A stretch of DNA of 64,000 bases, taken from Dreissena polymorpha (lineage: Eukaryota; Mollusca; Bivalvia; Myida; Dreissenidae). Under the pieces are notes generated by a model. That model had not been told where the DNA came from and made no database searches. It saw only the letters and a program-made list of their open reading frames with translations. Of this stretch, positions 1 through 11,561 are shown piece after piece; position 1 is the stretch's first letter, and each line of letters starts with the position of its first letter. The stretch spans positions 68,700,307-68,764,306 of the forward strand of contig NC_068355.1 of assembly GCF_020536995.1 (NCBI RefSeq), written 5' to 3'. The translations under genes were made by a program, and so were the position numbers.

Positions 1-110
1 GGACATTTATTACATTATCTTCCAAAAAAGCGAAAAAAAAAAAAAAAAAAAAAAAAAAATCGGGGGGGGGGGGGTATAGTGTGAGGGTGTTGGTGATAAT
101 TTGTGAGATG

Positions 111-151
<41 letters not shown>

Positions 152-320
152 AAAAAAAAATTTGGGGGGGGGGGGGTGGGGGGGGGGTGGGGTGGGGGTA
201 TAGTGTGAGGGTGTGGTGGTCATTTGTGAGATGATCTTATAAAAAAAAAAAAAAAAAAAAAAAAAATTAGGGGGGGGGGGGGGGAGGGGGGGGGGGAGGG
301 GGGGGAGGGCACGGGGGATG
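1..320. repeat. Tandem poly-A/poly-G blocks
   Basis: Three units of about 110 bp each combine a long A run, a long G run and the spacer TATAGTGTGAGGGTG...TTTGTGAGATGATCTTA. Run lengths may be unreliable in the assembly. Confidence 0.7.
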
Positions 321-359
321 GTTTGGGTGAAGTCTATTGTGGTATGTCAGGTAAGAGTA

Positions 360-1534
360 GTTTCATCAAAGTATCAATCAAATCTAATCATAAATAAAGA
401 AGTTATGGCAATTTTAGCAAAATTTAATAATTTGACCTTGAGAGTCAAGGTCATTCAAAGGTCAAAGTAAAATTCAAGTTGCCAGGTACAGTAACCTCAT
501 GATAGCATGTAAGTATTTGAAGTTTGAAAGCAATAGCCTTGATACTTCGAGTGGATCGAAACACAAAATTTAACCATATATTAAAAGTTACTAAGTCAAA
601 AAAGGGCCATAATTCCGTAACAATGACAACCAGAGTTATGCAACTTGTCCTTTTACTGTACCCTTATGATAGTTTGTGAGTGTTCCAAGTATGAAAGCAA
701 TATCTATGATACTTTAGGGGTAAAGTGACCAAAACATAAATCTTAACCAAATTTTCAATTTTCTAAGTATAAAGGGCCCATAATTCCGTCCAAATGCCAG
801 TCAGAGTTACATAACTTTGCCTGCACCGTCCCCTTATGATAGTTCATAAATCTTGCAAGTATGAAAGCAATAGCTTTGATACTGTAGGAATAAAGTGGAC
901 CTAAACACAAAACTTAATCAAATTTTCAATTTTCTAAGTATAAAAAGGGCACATAATTCTGTCAAAATGCCAGTCAGAGTTACATTACTTTGCCTGCACA
1001 GTCCCCTTATGATAGTTAGTAAGTGTTGCAAGTATGAAAGCAATAGCTTTGATGCTTAAGGAATAAAATGGACCTAAACACAAAACTTAACCAAAATTGT
1101 CAATTTTCTAAGTATAAAAAGGGCACATAATTCTGTCAAAATGCATGCCAGAGTTATCTAACTTTGCCTGCCCAGTCCCCTCATGATAGTAAGTAAGTGT
1201 ACCAAGTTTGAATGCAATAGCATTGATACTTACTGAGAAAAGTGGAACTAAACGCAAAACTTAACCAAAATTTGCAATTTTTTAAGTACAAAAAGGGCAC
1301 ATAATTCTGTCAAAATGCACGCCAGAGTTATCTAACTTTGCCTGCCTAGTCCCCTCATGATAGTAAGTAAGTGTACCAAGTTTGAATGCAATAGCATTGA
1401 TACTTTCTGAGAAAAGTGGACCTAAACGCAAAACTTAACCGGACGCCGACGCCAACGCCAACGCCAACGCCAACGCCGACGCCAAGGTGATGACAATAGC
1501 TCATAATTTTTTTTCAAAAAATAGATGAGCTAAT
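360..1534 (+). mobile_element. Hairpin-ended repeat element A (172-bp core units)
   Basis: About five units of 172 bp (landmark CAGAGTTA at 632, 802, 975, 1149, 1322) with TATGAAAGCAATAGC..TTGATACTT, then a GACGCC/AACGCC microsatellite (1441-1485), then a hairpin with TAGCTCAT/ATGAGCTA arms (1497-1532). The 5' end is unclear. It lies downstream of RFWD3. Confidence 0.6.
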
Positions 1535-2734
1535 GATCAGTGTTGTGATATATTTACTAGTATTATAAAACACTTGCTAGATTGTTGAACATTATATTTT
1601 TATAAAAAAAATAAATAATAAACTGATGCTAAATGCAGTTGAGTTTGTATTCAGAAGTAATATTATATAAAAAGCCTTAAAAAGGTAAAGCAGACATGAA
1701 GCAGATACTAAAACAATGAACGTTAAACTATTTACCATGAAGTCAGACCTTTGCTTCTCACATTGTCTCAATGGTCTCAACAAGGCTTCAACTTTCAACC
1801 ATTAGAAAGAATGACTTAGACATTGGGAAAGTGTGACTTGCTGTATCATAGTTCTTAATGAACTAAACCTTTCAAGATTCATAAAAATCCTTCAAAGGGT
1901 ATAGGAGATATGAAGAAGCTGCAACAAAGAAGGCTCATTTCTTTAACCTTAAATTAGACTTTAACCCGGCATGAGCTCATTTGTTACAATGTCTATAATA
2001 TCTTTTAACATTTTATCCAAGTTTCATTTTAACCAGTCAAATGTTATAGATAAAGGAATTATGTAAATGTGAACACACATGCATTGAGAAACATGCCAAT
2101 AATATTTAGAACAAATGGCAGAATCTGGAAATAAAATGCAATCAAAATGCATTAAAGTAGTATTCATTAAGGTAAACAATCAACACAGACTACAGTAAGT
2201 TGGCTGAATGAAAAACTGGTGGATAAGAACCACTTGCATAGCAATGGAAAAATTTTAGAGGAAAATTTCCTTAATATATAATTAGAGGTTCCATACAAAA
2301 TTAAACACATGACCAAAGTAAATGATTTTAAACTGACCGATGCTTGCTTGTTAACAAAATATTGCTTCTGAAACGCATGTCAAATACTGATGCCATCTTA
2401 AGTTAAAAAGCAAAAAAAAAAATATTACACATGTTTTACATGTCTGAGAAACTTCAATATCAGTGATTAAATTATCAAGATTTGTTTTTATTCAATCATG
2501 ATGCTCAAGACATTGAAAAAACTGGAGGCAATTAATAACTGACTAAGCAATAAAAACACATTTCTTGTTTATGTTTTAATTTGAGATAATATTACTTCAT
2601 TAATAATAAGAAAAAAATTATTCATGAATTCACTGGAAATAATTAACACTATTTTAGTCATGTCATGCAAAAAGGGTTTTGTGCCATGTGTTGTCAGCGC
2701 ATCTTTAGACTAGCCAGCACACTTGCATGACCTT

Positions 2735-2998
2735 ATGAGTCATGTTCTGAGAAAACTGGGCTTAATGCTTGTTCGTAAAGTGTCGACCCAGATTAGCCTG
2801 TGCAGTCTGAACAGGCTAATCAGGGACAACACTTTCCGCTTTTATGGAATTTTAAGTTTCATTGAAGTCCCTCCTTACCCAAAATCAAGTTAAAGCAGAA
2901 AGCGTTGTCCCTGATTAGCCTGTGCAGACTGCACAGGCTAATCTGGGATGACATTTTATGCACATGCATTAAGCCCAGTTTCTCAGAACGTGACTCAT
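2735..2998. mobile_element. Fold-back element (GCACAGGCTAATC family), copy 1
   Basis: Inverted ends (CTGAGAAAACTGGGCTTAATG against its complement) enclose arms that each contain GATTAGCCTGTGCAG and GCACAGGCTAATC, so it is a palindrome of palindromes, about 264 bp. It is non-coding and lies downstream of RFWD3. Confidence 0.7.
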
Positions 2999-3494
2999 AT
3001 ATTTAAAAGGGTAACTCCTGACCACACTGGTCGTATATGGCATAAAACGCTAATTTATGCACAAGACTGCTCATTTTAATAGCAACAATCAGTTATAGTC
3101 TGTGAAGACTTAAATCTATTCACTTCTAAATGCAACATACATTAATGAACACAATGTACAATGACATAAATGGCTTTGAGCATAGCAATTAATTCTCATT
3201 GTCCAGCATTTCCAAGAGCATATACTTGCAATTGAAACATTTCTCAACATAGACAGACTGGGCCGATTTCTAGAAATTTTGCCAAAAGTTGGTTGTGCCG
3301 AGTCCACTGTTGATTGCTGTAAAATTCACTTTTGTATAAGAACGCTAAGCACAAATCAAAATCCTTAACACTCTGAATAATTTTCATTTTAAGATCCAAG
3401 AATGGAGGTTTTTGTGTTTATAAAGTGGAGACAGGACAATTATAAATATCTCTTTCAGCACAAATAACGATTTCTAGAAGTCACTTCCACTTAA

Positions 3495-4684
3495 AGCGGG
3501 TATATACGATTTTGTCAAATATTTATGAATTTATATAAACTGTGTAAAAAACTTATTATATATATATTTCAATATAAATTAAAATAAAAGTTAAGAAGAA
3601 CATGTGTCGAAAAATGCGAAATAAGCCAGATATTTAATTCTGAAATTGAAAACGGCTGTACAGCTGAATTCGCCAGCATGTATACCATACATGTACGACG
3701 TGCATCTAAACTTACGAGGGGTGTTCCAGAAGTTCGTGGAATTTCGCTATAACTTTCATTTGGTTACATAAATGGACAAACACAAAGCATGTTAAGAATA
3801 TTTCGTCCTTTCCAAATATACTCTCCAAATATCATGGAAATACATAAAACAATAAATATATATCAGAGATTTAAACATGTGCACAATGCGCACACCAACG
3901 CACATGTAACGTTTCTGTTCAACGTCAATGACTTTATGAAGTTAACAACTGTCAAATCTTTTCCATATAATCCCCTCCAACGCGAATGCACTATATGTGT
4001 CGGGAAATCCACTTGTCAAAAGTGTCTCTATACCAGTCAGCGTCAAAAGACGACACGATTCGCTTTGCTGCTACTGTAAGTTCCTGTTTACTTGCAAAGC
4101 GAATACCGCGCAACTGTGATTTAACTTCCGGGAAGACGCGGAAGTCCATAGGGGCCAAATCCGGGCTGTAAGGAGGACTTATGCGCTGTAACGTGAAATT
4201 TGCCGTAAATTCTGTTTATCAACGACATTTAAACTAAATTTAAATTCGGGTAACGCTCATACTTATAATAAAATACACGCGTGCGCCGCATGTCGTTACT
4301 GAGGTCTCTATGGCAAAGCGTTTCAAACGCGCTTTATGGAATTCATGCATTTTTAGCTTATATATAAAGTCCGTGATAATTGGTTTGTATAATATGTAAA
4401 TTTCATTGACTTTTACCATCAAACTAATAAGTTATAGCGAAAATCCACGAACTTCTGGAACACCCCTCGTAGTTTAACGGTTTATAATACAAAGACAAAT
4501 GCTTCGGTTATTGTAGGAAAATATGTACGTCACTATCGGCTCGGGGCGCTAATTTGTCTTTGCTGCATTTTATGAAATTCGGCTTTATTAAATGTATAAT
4601 TTTTCTTGCCTATTTTGTGTTATTGTAACATATTTTTTCAATATATTACAATTAAACACATATAAAAAATCGTATATACCCGCT
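3495..4684. mobile_element. TTAA-flanked MITE (AGCGGGTATA family), split by mariner
   Basis: Ends AGCGGGTATATACGATTTT and its inverted match lie directly next to TTAA on both sides (3491-3494 and 4685-4688), the piggyBac-type target duplication. Without the mariner insert it is about 430 bp with no coding capacity. A second copy lies at 48437-49844 in the opposite orientation. Confidence 0.7.
3715..4469 (-). mobile_element. Internally deleted mariner transposon
   Basis: TIRs of about 38 bp, starting CGAGGGGTGTTCCAGAAG, face each other and the copy is flanked by TA. On the minus strand about 4175-3930 translates to PYSPDLAPMDFRVFPEVK and then QLRGIRFASKQEL, the C-terminal part of a mariner transposase around the third catalytic Asp (YSPDLAP). 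A full mariner is about 1.3 kb; here 755 bp remain, so the first two thirds of the transposase are gone. It sits inside the TTAA-flanked element at 3495-4684. Confidence 0.82.
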
Positions 4685-5018
4685 TTAAGGACTATGCGGT
4701 AAATGGATCAAGTCCTCGTAAACAACTGTGCACTATGATCATCTAGTCAATAATCAGCTAACATCACACCAATTGCATAACTTAAGCTTGTAAGAGCCAA
4801 TTACACTTGACGAGTTCGCAGCTGAACTTGAATAATATCTAGTCCAGCTGGAATGGGGATCTCATGTCTGAGCAATATAATGAAATACTTCTGTGGACAT
4901 GTATATGAACACAATGGGCACATTGCAAAAAATTGTTGATACTAGATGACTAGGCTGAACTGAAATCACATCCCAAAATCCAGGCAGAGAGGTAATGTAT
5001 ATGTATGCAATGAATTAC

Positions 5019-5145
5019 TTGTAACCAGCCTTAAAGACCTTGCATATGTCATTATTAGCAGCTGTATGATTCACTCATCTGTATCAATACCAATGGCACA
5101 ACTAAAGGTCATGTCCACTTGAACACCTTGCATATGTCATCATTG
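5019..5145 (-). repeat. Local duplications of the RFWD3 terminal codons in the 3' UTR
   Basis: The end of exon 16 (minus strand, about 5263-5228) is echoed about 119 bp downstream (5145-5105), where the same frame would read NDDICKVFKWT and stop. A shorter third copy (about 5056-5020) lies a further 88 bp on. The copies alternate with a repeated GTATGATTCACTCATCTG segment. They lie after the stop codon, so they are 3' UTR or downstream sequence. Confidence 0.6.
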
Positions 5146-5227
5146 TATGATTCACTCATCTGTATCAATACCAACAGCATGTCTCGCTCATCTGCATGAC
5201 TGGTAATAACAATGGTGAAACTCAAGT

Positions 5228-5377
5228 TCATGTCCACTTGTAGATCTTGCATACTTTATCATTGAGGGCCGCCAGGTAGGTGGTGTTGTTGATGTTGAAG
5301 GTGCACAGGTCCACAGTGACCCCCCCTGTCATGAGACGCTGGGTCAGCTGACCTGTTGCACTATCCCAGACGTGCAC
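5228..5377 (-). CDS. RFWD3: RFWD3 exon 16 (last coding exon)
   Basis: This 150-nt exon encodes [15 protein letters not shown]...[16 protein letters not shown] and the TGA at 5230-5228. The human protein ends YLATLTEKMVHIYKWE. No AATAAA was found close downstream. Confidence 0.93.
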   Translation of the reverse strand: MHVWDSATGQLTQRLMTGGVTVDLCTFNINNTTYLAALNDKVCKIYKWT

Positions 5378-8300
5378 CTGCAGCATATATAAACAAGCTG
5401 CAGTCTGGAGAAAAGGGGCTTAATGCATGTGCTCATAGAGTCATCCCACAGTATCCTGTGCAGTTTGCTTATCAGGGATGACACTCCGCTTTCAGTGAAT
5501 TTTCTGTAAAAAGTCTCTTCTTAACCCTTTGCATGCTGGGAAATTTGTCGTCTGCTAAAATGTTGTCTGCTGAATTTCTAAAATAATCATTTTCTTCGAT
5601 TTTTTTAAAAAGAATACTATCAGAATAGCAAACAGTTTGGATCCTGATGAGACGCCACGTTCTGTGGCGTCTCATCTGGATCCAAACTGTTTGCAAAGGC
5701 CTTCAAAATCTGGTTCCCGCACTGAAAGGGTTATCAATATTACAGTCTACGCAAAAAGTCTCTTTCCTGATTAGAGAACTGCATAGGATAATGTGGGACC
5801 ACTTTTTACAAACATGCATTCATGCCATTTTCCAAGATGTGAACCTGTATCATTGACACCTAATATACATAATGTATTCTTAAAGGGGCCTTTTCACAGA
5901 TTTTGGCATGTATTGAAGTTTGTCATTAAATGCTCTATATTGATAAATGCAAACATTCGATCTAAAAACCTCCAGTTAAAAACAATAATAAAATTAAAAA
6001 AAACAAGATGTGTTTGTGAAACACAATGTCCCCCTATATGATGTTTGACCTTGTAGGGTGACCTTGACCTTGACCCTTCACCACTCGAAATGTGCAGCTC
6101 GTTGAGATACACACGCATTTCAAATATAAAATTGCTAGCTTCAATATTGCAGAAGTGACATTACATGCGCAATTTTGACCCATATATTTGACCTTGAAGG
6201 ATGACCTTGACCTTTCACCACTCAAAATATGCAGCTCCATGAGATACACATGCATGCCAAATATCAAGTTGCTATCTTCAATATCGCAAAAGTATTCATA
6301 AAATAAGCGATTTGGGCCACATATATTTGACCTCTGACCTTGAAGAATGACCTTGACCTTTCACCACTCAAAATGTGCAGCTCCATGAGATACACCTGCA
6401 TGCCAAATATCAAGTTGCTATCTTCAATATCGCAAAAGTATTCATAAAATAAGCGATTTGGGCCACATATATTTGACCTCTGACCTTGAAGGATGACCTT
6501 GACCTTTCACCACTCAAAATGTGCAGCTCCATGAGATACACATGCATGCCAAATATCAAGTTGCTATCTTCAATATTGCAAAAGTATTCATAAAATGAGC
6601 GATTTTGGCCACATATATTTGACCTCTGACCTTGCAGGATGACCTTAACCTTGACCTTTCAACACTCGAAATGTGCAGCTTTATGAGATACACATGCATG
6701 CCAAATATGAAGTTGCTATCTTCAATATAGAAAAAGTTGTTGCAAAATGTTAAAGTTGGCGCAAACAGACAGACAGACCAACCAACAGACAGGGCAAAAA
6801 CAATATGTCCCCCACTACTTTAGTGGGGGACATAAAAAAGTAACCCGCAACTGGGCTCGAACCACTGACATCTGGAGTAGAAGTCTATCGTTTAAACTCG
6901 GCCATCCGCGCTCATACAATGAGTGATGAATTTATATTATATTTAAGCAATTTTTGCAGTATCACAAAATATAACGACAACAACAAAACTCTCCAAATTA
7001 TTCAATTGTTTTGCGTTGCAACGCTTCATGATTTTCAGATTTTAAAATCGTCAAAAGATGCAAATAATTGATATTTTAGAGCATGGTAAATGTTCAGTAA
7101 TTACTGTTTCCTCACAAATATCAGAACTACAACAAACATTTTCTAATCTGAAACTTTTCTTTAATTTTGTCAATTTACCGAAACGTGAAATTTGGCCTAA
7201 AGAAGTATTGACACTTGGTAAAATCTGAAAATGGTAAACAAATAAAATGTGGGTACAAGTCAGTACTTACAATTGCATAAATGGTTCAATGACACACACA
7301 CAATAACAAAATAAAATTACACACTCCACATTTTACTTTTTTAAATATATTTGGAAGCGAAGTACATGTATTTAAATATATGATGAAAGTTTAGTAGATG
7401 CAAGGAGTTTTCATTACATGCTGTTTGTCAACTATGAAAGTAAAAATATCATTTATTTATTTTTTGAAAGTGGTTAAGATTTATACCTCATTAAATAACA
7501 CATCAGACTAAAGCACTGAACAGTTGTTGTTTTTTTTCAATTAATTAACAGATAGTTGATTGTGTATTGTGAGTATTTAGGCTGATAAGAACCTAATTGG
7601 ATGCTACCCAATTCATTCAAACCTGCAACAATTATACTCTCTTTTTTTCCAGTCCCTTAGAAATTACTTAATGCATATAATTTATTAATAATTACAGTTG
7701 TGACAGAGTAATCAAGTGTTTGACAAGGAAGGAAAGATTTTTGTTCAGCAATCTGCTCAAATAAAACATAGAAAGCCCTTCCAGACTTACACTGTTACTG
7801 GTTTCATCACCCGCACACACCAGCAGTCTCTGCCTGTCCCCTGGATGTTGCATGACAATTGACCGGGACAACAGCGTGTGGGTCCGCCCACCGTGGAACG
7901 TATGTACCGTCTGACACGTGCACACATTATCAATGACTGTGGGACTGGCACTGATATTCTGGCACACCATTTCACCCAGGATATGACGCACTGTGGGGTG
8001 TTTGGATGTTGGTCGGTAGCTGGCGACGATGTGTCGGGTGCACTCTTCCACATAGAGGCTCGTTAGGGAGCCCTCTAGTGGCAGCATGTGTAGGCGCTGC
8101 TGCTGGTTGGGCAGCCATTCAAAGAACGAGACTTTCTCCAGCTGACCGATGAGCAGGCCACCTTGTCTGGAAGTGATCAAGAGGCTGAGCAGGTTTAACC
8201 CTTTACCTCGTAGATATGTATTTTGATAGATGTGTGGTCCCATAGAAAGTTAAATATAATTAAAGATCTTTCTTACTAGATTCAAGTTTTTATGGCTTCA

Positions 8301-11300
8301 TCTCCTAGCCTTAGATACTGATGAGCAGCAAACAGCATAAAACCTGAACAGACTGCGAGTTACTCGCAGGCTATTCTGGTTTTATGCTGTTTGCACATAG
8401 CCATTGCCACATTGGCTCTGAGTGCGATTAGTGCAATTTTCAAAAGATGTTCTTAGAAATTCTCAATTTAAGCTGAAACCATGCCAACTGGAGTCAGTTA
8501 GTAATTTACAATCAAAGAACTATTGGAAACTTAACAAAAAGGAAAGTGTCGAACAGTTTTATACGTTGTTAACTTCGTTACATTCACAGATGTGTGCTTA
8601 TAAAGGCTGTTTTCATTTCATGGACATTCTTTATGCCTTAATTTTTTAAATGCTCCAAAAAACAATAACAAAAATCAGCTATCACAAAGCACGTTTCAAA
8701 AAGACCTCTTGGAAATTTTGAATTTCAATCACTTTGCTATGCATTTAATAAAAAAGCTATAATCATAAAGAACATGAAATCTGCACAAAATATCACACAA
8801 ATTTGACATAGATTATAAAAGGACATTTCTTTCCTGGACTTGTTACTCTAAACATCATTACCATAAAGATCTCAACAAGACTATCTCTTGCAATAGGTGA
8901 TTCAATCAATTTAATCTAACATTCTCAGATGATAATAAAATGAAAAATTCCTAAACCAGTGTCAGGCCAGAGCCCATTCTGTTTTCTGAGACGTTCAGCT
9001 AATCAAGGTCTTGCAAAAATGCCATATTTTTTCAAAATGAACAGCCAATTTTCCATGTTCATTCTTTAGGCAAGAAGACAACTACATGTTGTAGTAAACA
9101 CTTGTATTATTGTTTATATTTTTATTATTATTTGGTAAATAAAATGAATAATGTGCACATATTACAATGTTAACAAGCAAATTCGTTAAATGATATTTGC
9201 AGCCCATTAAAATGTGTTTATGGATGAGTGCAGATCACTCTATATACAGTATAATCCTAAAAAAAGAAAGGGTAAATGTTTTCATGGATTGCAATGATCC
9301 TGATTGATCTCTTAACACCCATGACGTTTTATGTTGAAATTTTGTATTTTATCTCAGATATAGTAACATCATTATTAAATAATTATAACTCTCTGATTAT
9401 ACTCCTTTAATTGACTTTTCGGCATAATGCCTTAATCAAAACATTGGAAATTATATGTTAACTACATTTTTATGTCTTTTGACTGCACAATTTAAATAAC
9501 AAAGAAAATATTTTTAAACGTCAAATGACGTCATCATGTACAACGTCTTTGACAAACAAGAAACTGTTGGAGACTGGTGATGCTCCCCAAATTTTTTTTT
9601 GTCACAATATTGCACTATATATTCAGATAAAAGGAAACGTCTTGAGGGGCATAACTTTGGACAAAATAATACGATGGATGGTTTAGCAACTTAAAAATTT
9701 CAAAGGGCTATAACTCTCTAAATAAATCAACTTACCAGAACCCACAAATAACATGTGCATCTCCTCAAGGTAGTTAAGCTTCCCATAAAGCTTCATTGTA
9801 TTCCAGTCAGTAGTTGGGGAGAAATAGCCCGGACAAGAATTGCACTATATGTACAGTTAATAGAAAATTTCAAAGGGCCATAACTCTGTGAAAAATCATC
9901 CGACCAGAACCGGCTGATAATATGCACATCTCCTCTTGGTAGTGAAGCTTCCCATAAAGTTTAATTGAATTCCCATAATAAGTTGCTGAGAAATAGCTCG
10001 GACTTGAATTGCACTACATGTACAATGGAAAATTTCAAAGGGCCATAACTCTGTGAAAAATCATCCAACCAGAACCGGCTGATAATATGCACATCTCCTC
10101 TTGGTAGTAAAGCTTCCAATAAAGTTTCATTGAATTCCAGTCATTAGTTGCTGAGAAATAGCCAGGACAAGAATTGCACTATATGTACAGTTAATAGAAA
10201 ATTTCAAAGGGCCATAACTCTGTGAAAAATCATCCGACCAGAACTGGCTGATAATATGCACATCTCCTTTTGGTAGTGAAGCTTCCCATAAAGTTCCATT
10301 GAATTCCGGTCATTAGTTGCTGAGAAATAGCCCGGACAAGAATTGCACTATATGTACAGTTAATGGAAAATTTCAAAGAGCCATAACTCTGTGAACAATC
10401 ATCCAACCAGAACCGGCTAATATGCACATCTCCTCTTGGTAGTGAAGTTTCCCATAAAGTTTCATTGAATTTCGGTCATTAATTGCTGATAAATTGTCCA
10501 GACAAAAATTGTGCACGGACGGACGCATGGACGGACAGACGTGCTTCGGCGACTATATGCCCCCCCCCAAAAAAATTTTTGGGGGAGCATAAAATGTAAC
10601 TGTTTGTAATTTTGTTAGCACACAGCAAAAACACACACCCAAGTATCTCTTTTACGTGTTTATATTTGCTATATGCACTGACCTGCTCATGGCACAACAA
10701 TACTCTTGACTCTTATCAAGAGAGTGATTAGATCTACTGTGTTTGGGTTCAAACTTCTGACATATCGCTTTTTCACTCTTGTCAAAGAATGCTGTTTGGT
10801 TTGGTTTATATCCAATAAAAGTATTTAGTTTTTGGTAACTAAAGGCCTTGGTTTATAAAGAATTTTTAAACTAGAATTGTGGCACAAACACTAATGCCCC
10901 TACAATAATAAATAATTTATCATATTATGTGTTATAGCCACAAACAAATCCATATTTTATTCTACAGTATACAATAGACAAAATTACTAAGGGTTATTAT
11001 TCAGCCGAAACTGTTCACATTCACTGTTTCTTTCTTTACCGTCTTCAACAAAGTCCTTCAACTTTGAAAGCGAGATTCAACCACTAGGTAAAGAGGAGTT
11101 GGAAACACGACATTTGGGACCATATATATGATAAAGAAAGAACTGGCAAGAAGGACCACAATTCTGCATGAAATATGTTCCCATGTAGCTGCTAGTTTTT
11201 ACAAATAGTTTGTTTTTAAGCAGTTTTATTTAGACGGGTTTCATTCTATTATCAGGTTTTTTCCCCACTTTTTGGGAAGATAGCCCATGGCTTTGGAATT

Positions 11301-11529
11301 GGGAATTTTATCGGCATTTTCATGATATTGGGATAATAAATTCATTAGCCTTTTTATTTCAAACAAAAAGTCAACTGATTAGGGAAATACTAAATTTGAT
11401 ATAACTCTTTATAATCATTCACATTTAAAAGAACAAAATCATATAATTCTTTGTTAGATGTAATTGAATTACAATTGAGATAAAATACACATAAGACACT
11501 TCTTTAAAAAAAAAAAAAAAAAAAAAAAA

Positions 11530-11561
<32 letters not shown>

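Larger units (their letters stand above)
1535..5018. other. Region downstream of RFWD3
   Basis: Apart from the fold-back at 2735-2998 and the TTAA/mariner nest at 3495-4684, this is AT-rich sequence in which I see no gene. Confidence 0.6.

Noticed and set aside
6838-6920. tRNA gene on the minus strand
   Set aside because: A and B boxes exist, but the cloverleaf is poor and the sequence runs into a SINE body.
7781-7795. 15-bp match between the exon 15 donor (CAGTGTAAGTCTGGA, minus) and the minisatellite 1 unit
   Set aside because: Intriguing, but a single short match including a consensus donor is weak evidence for common origin.
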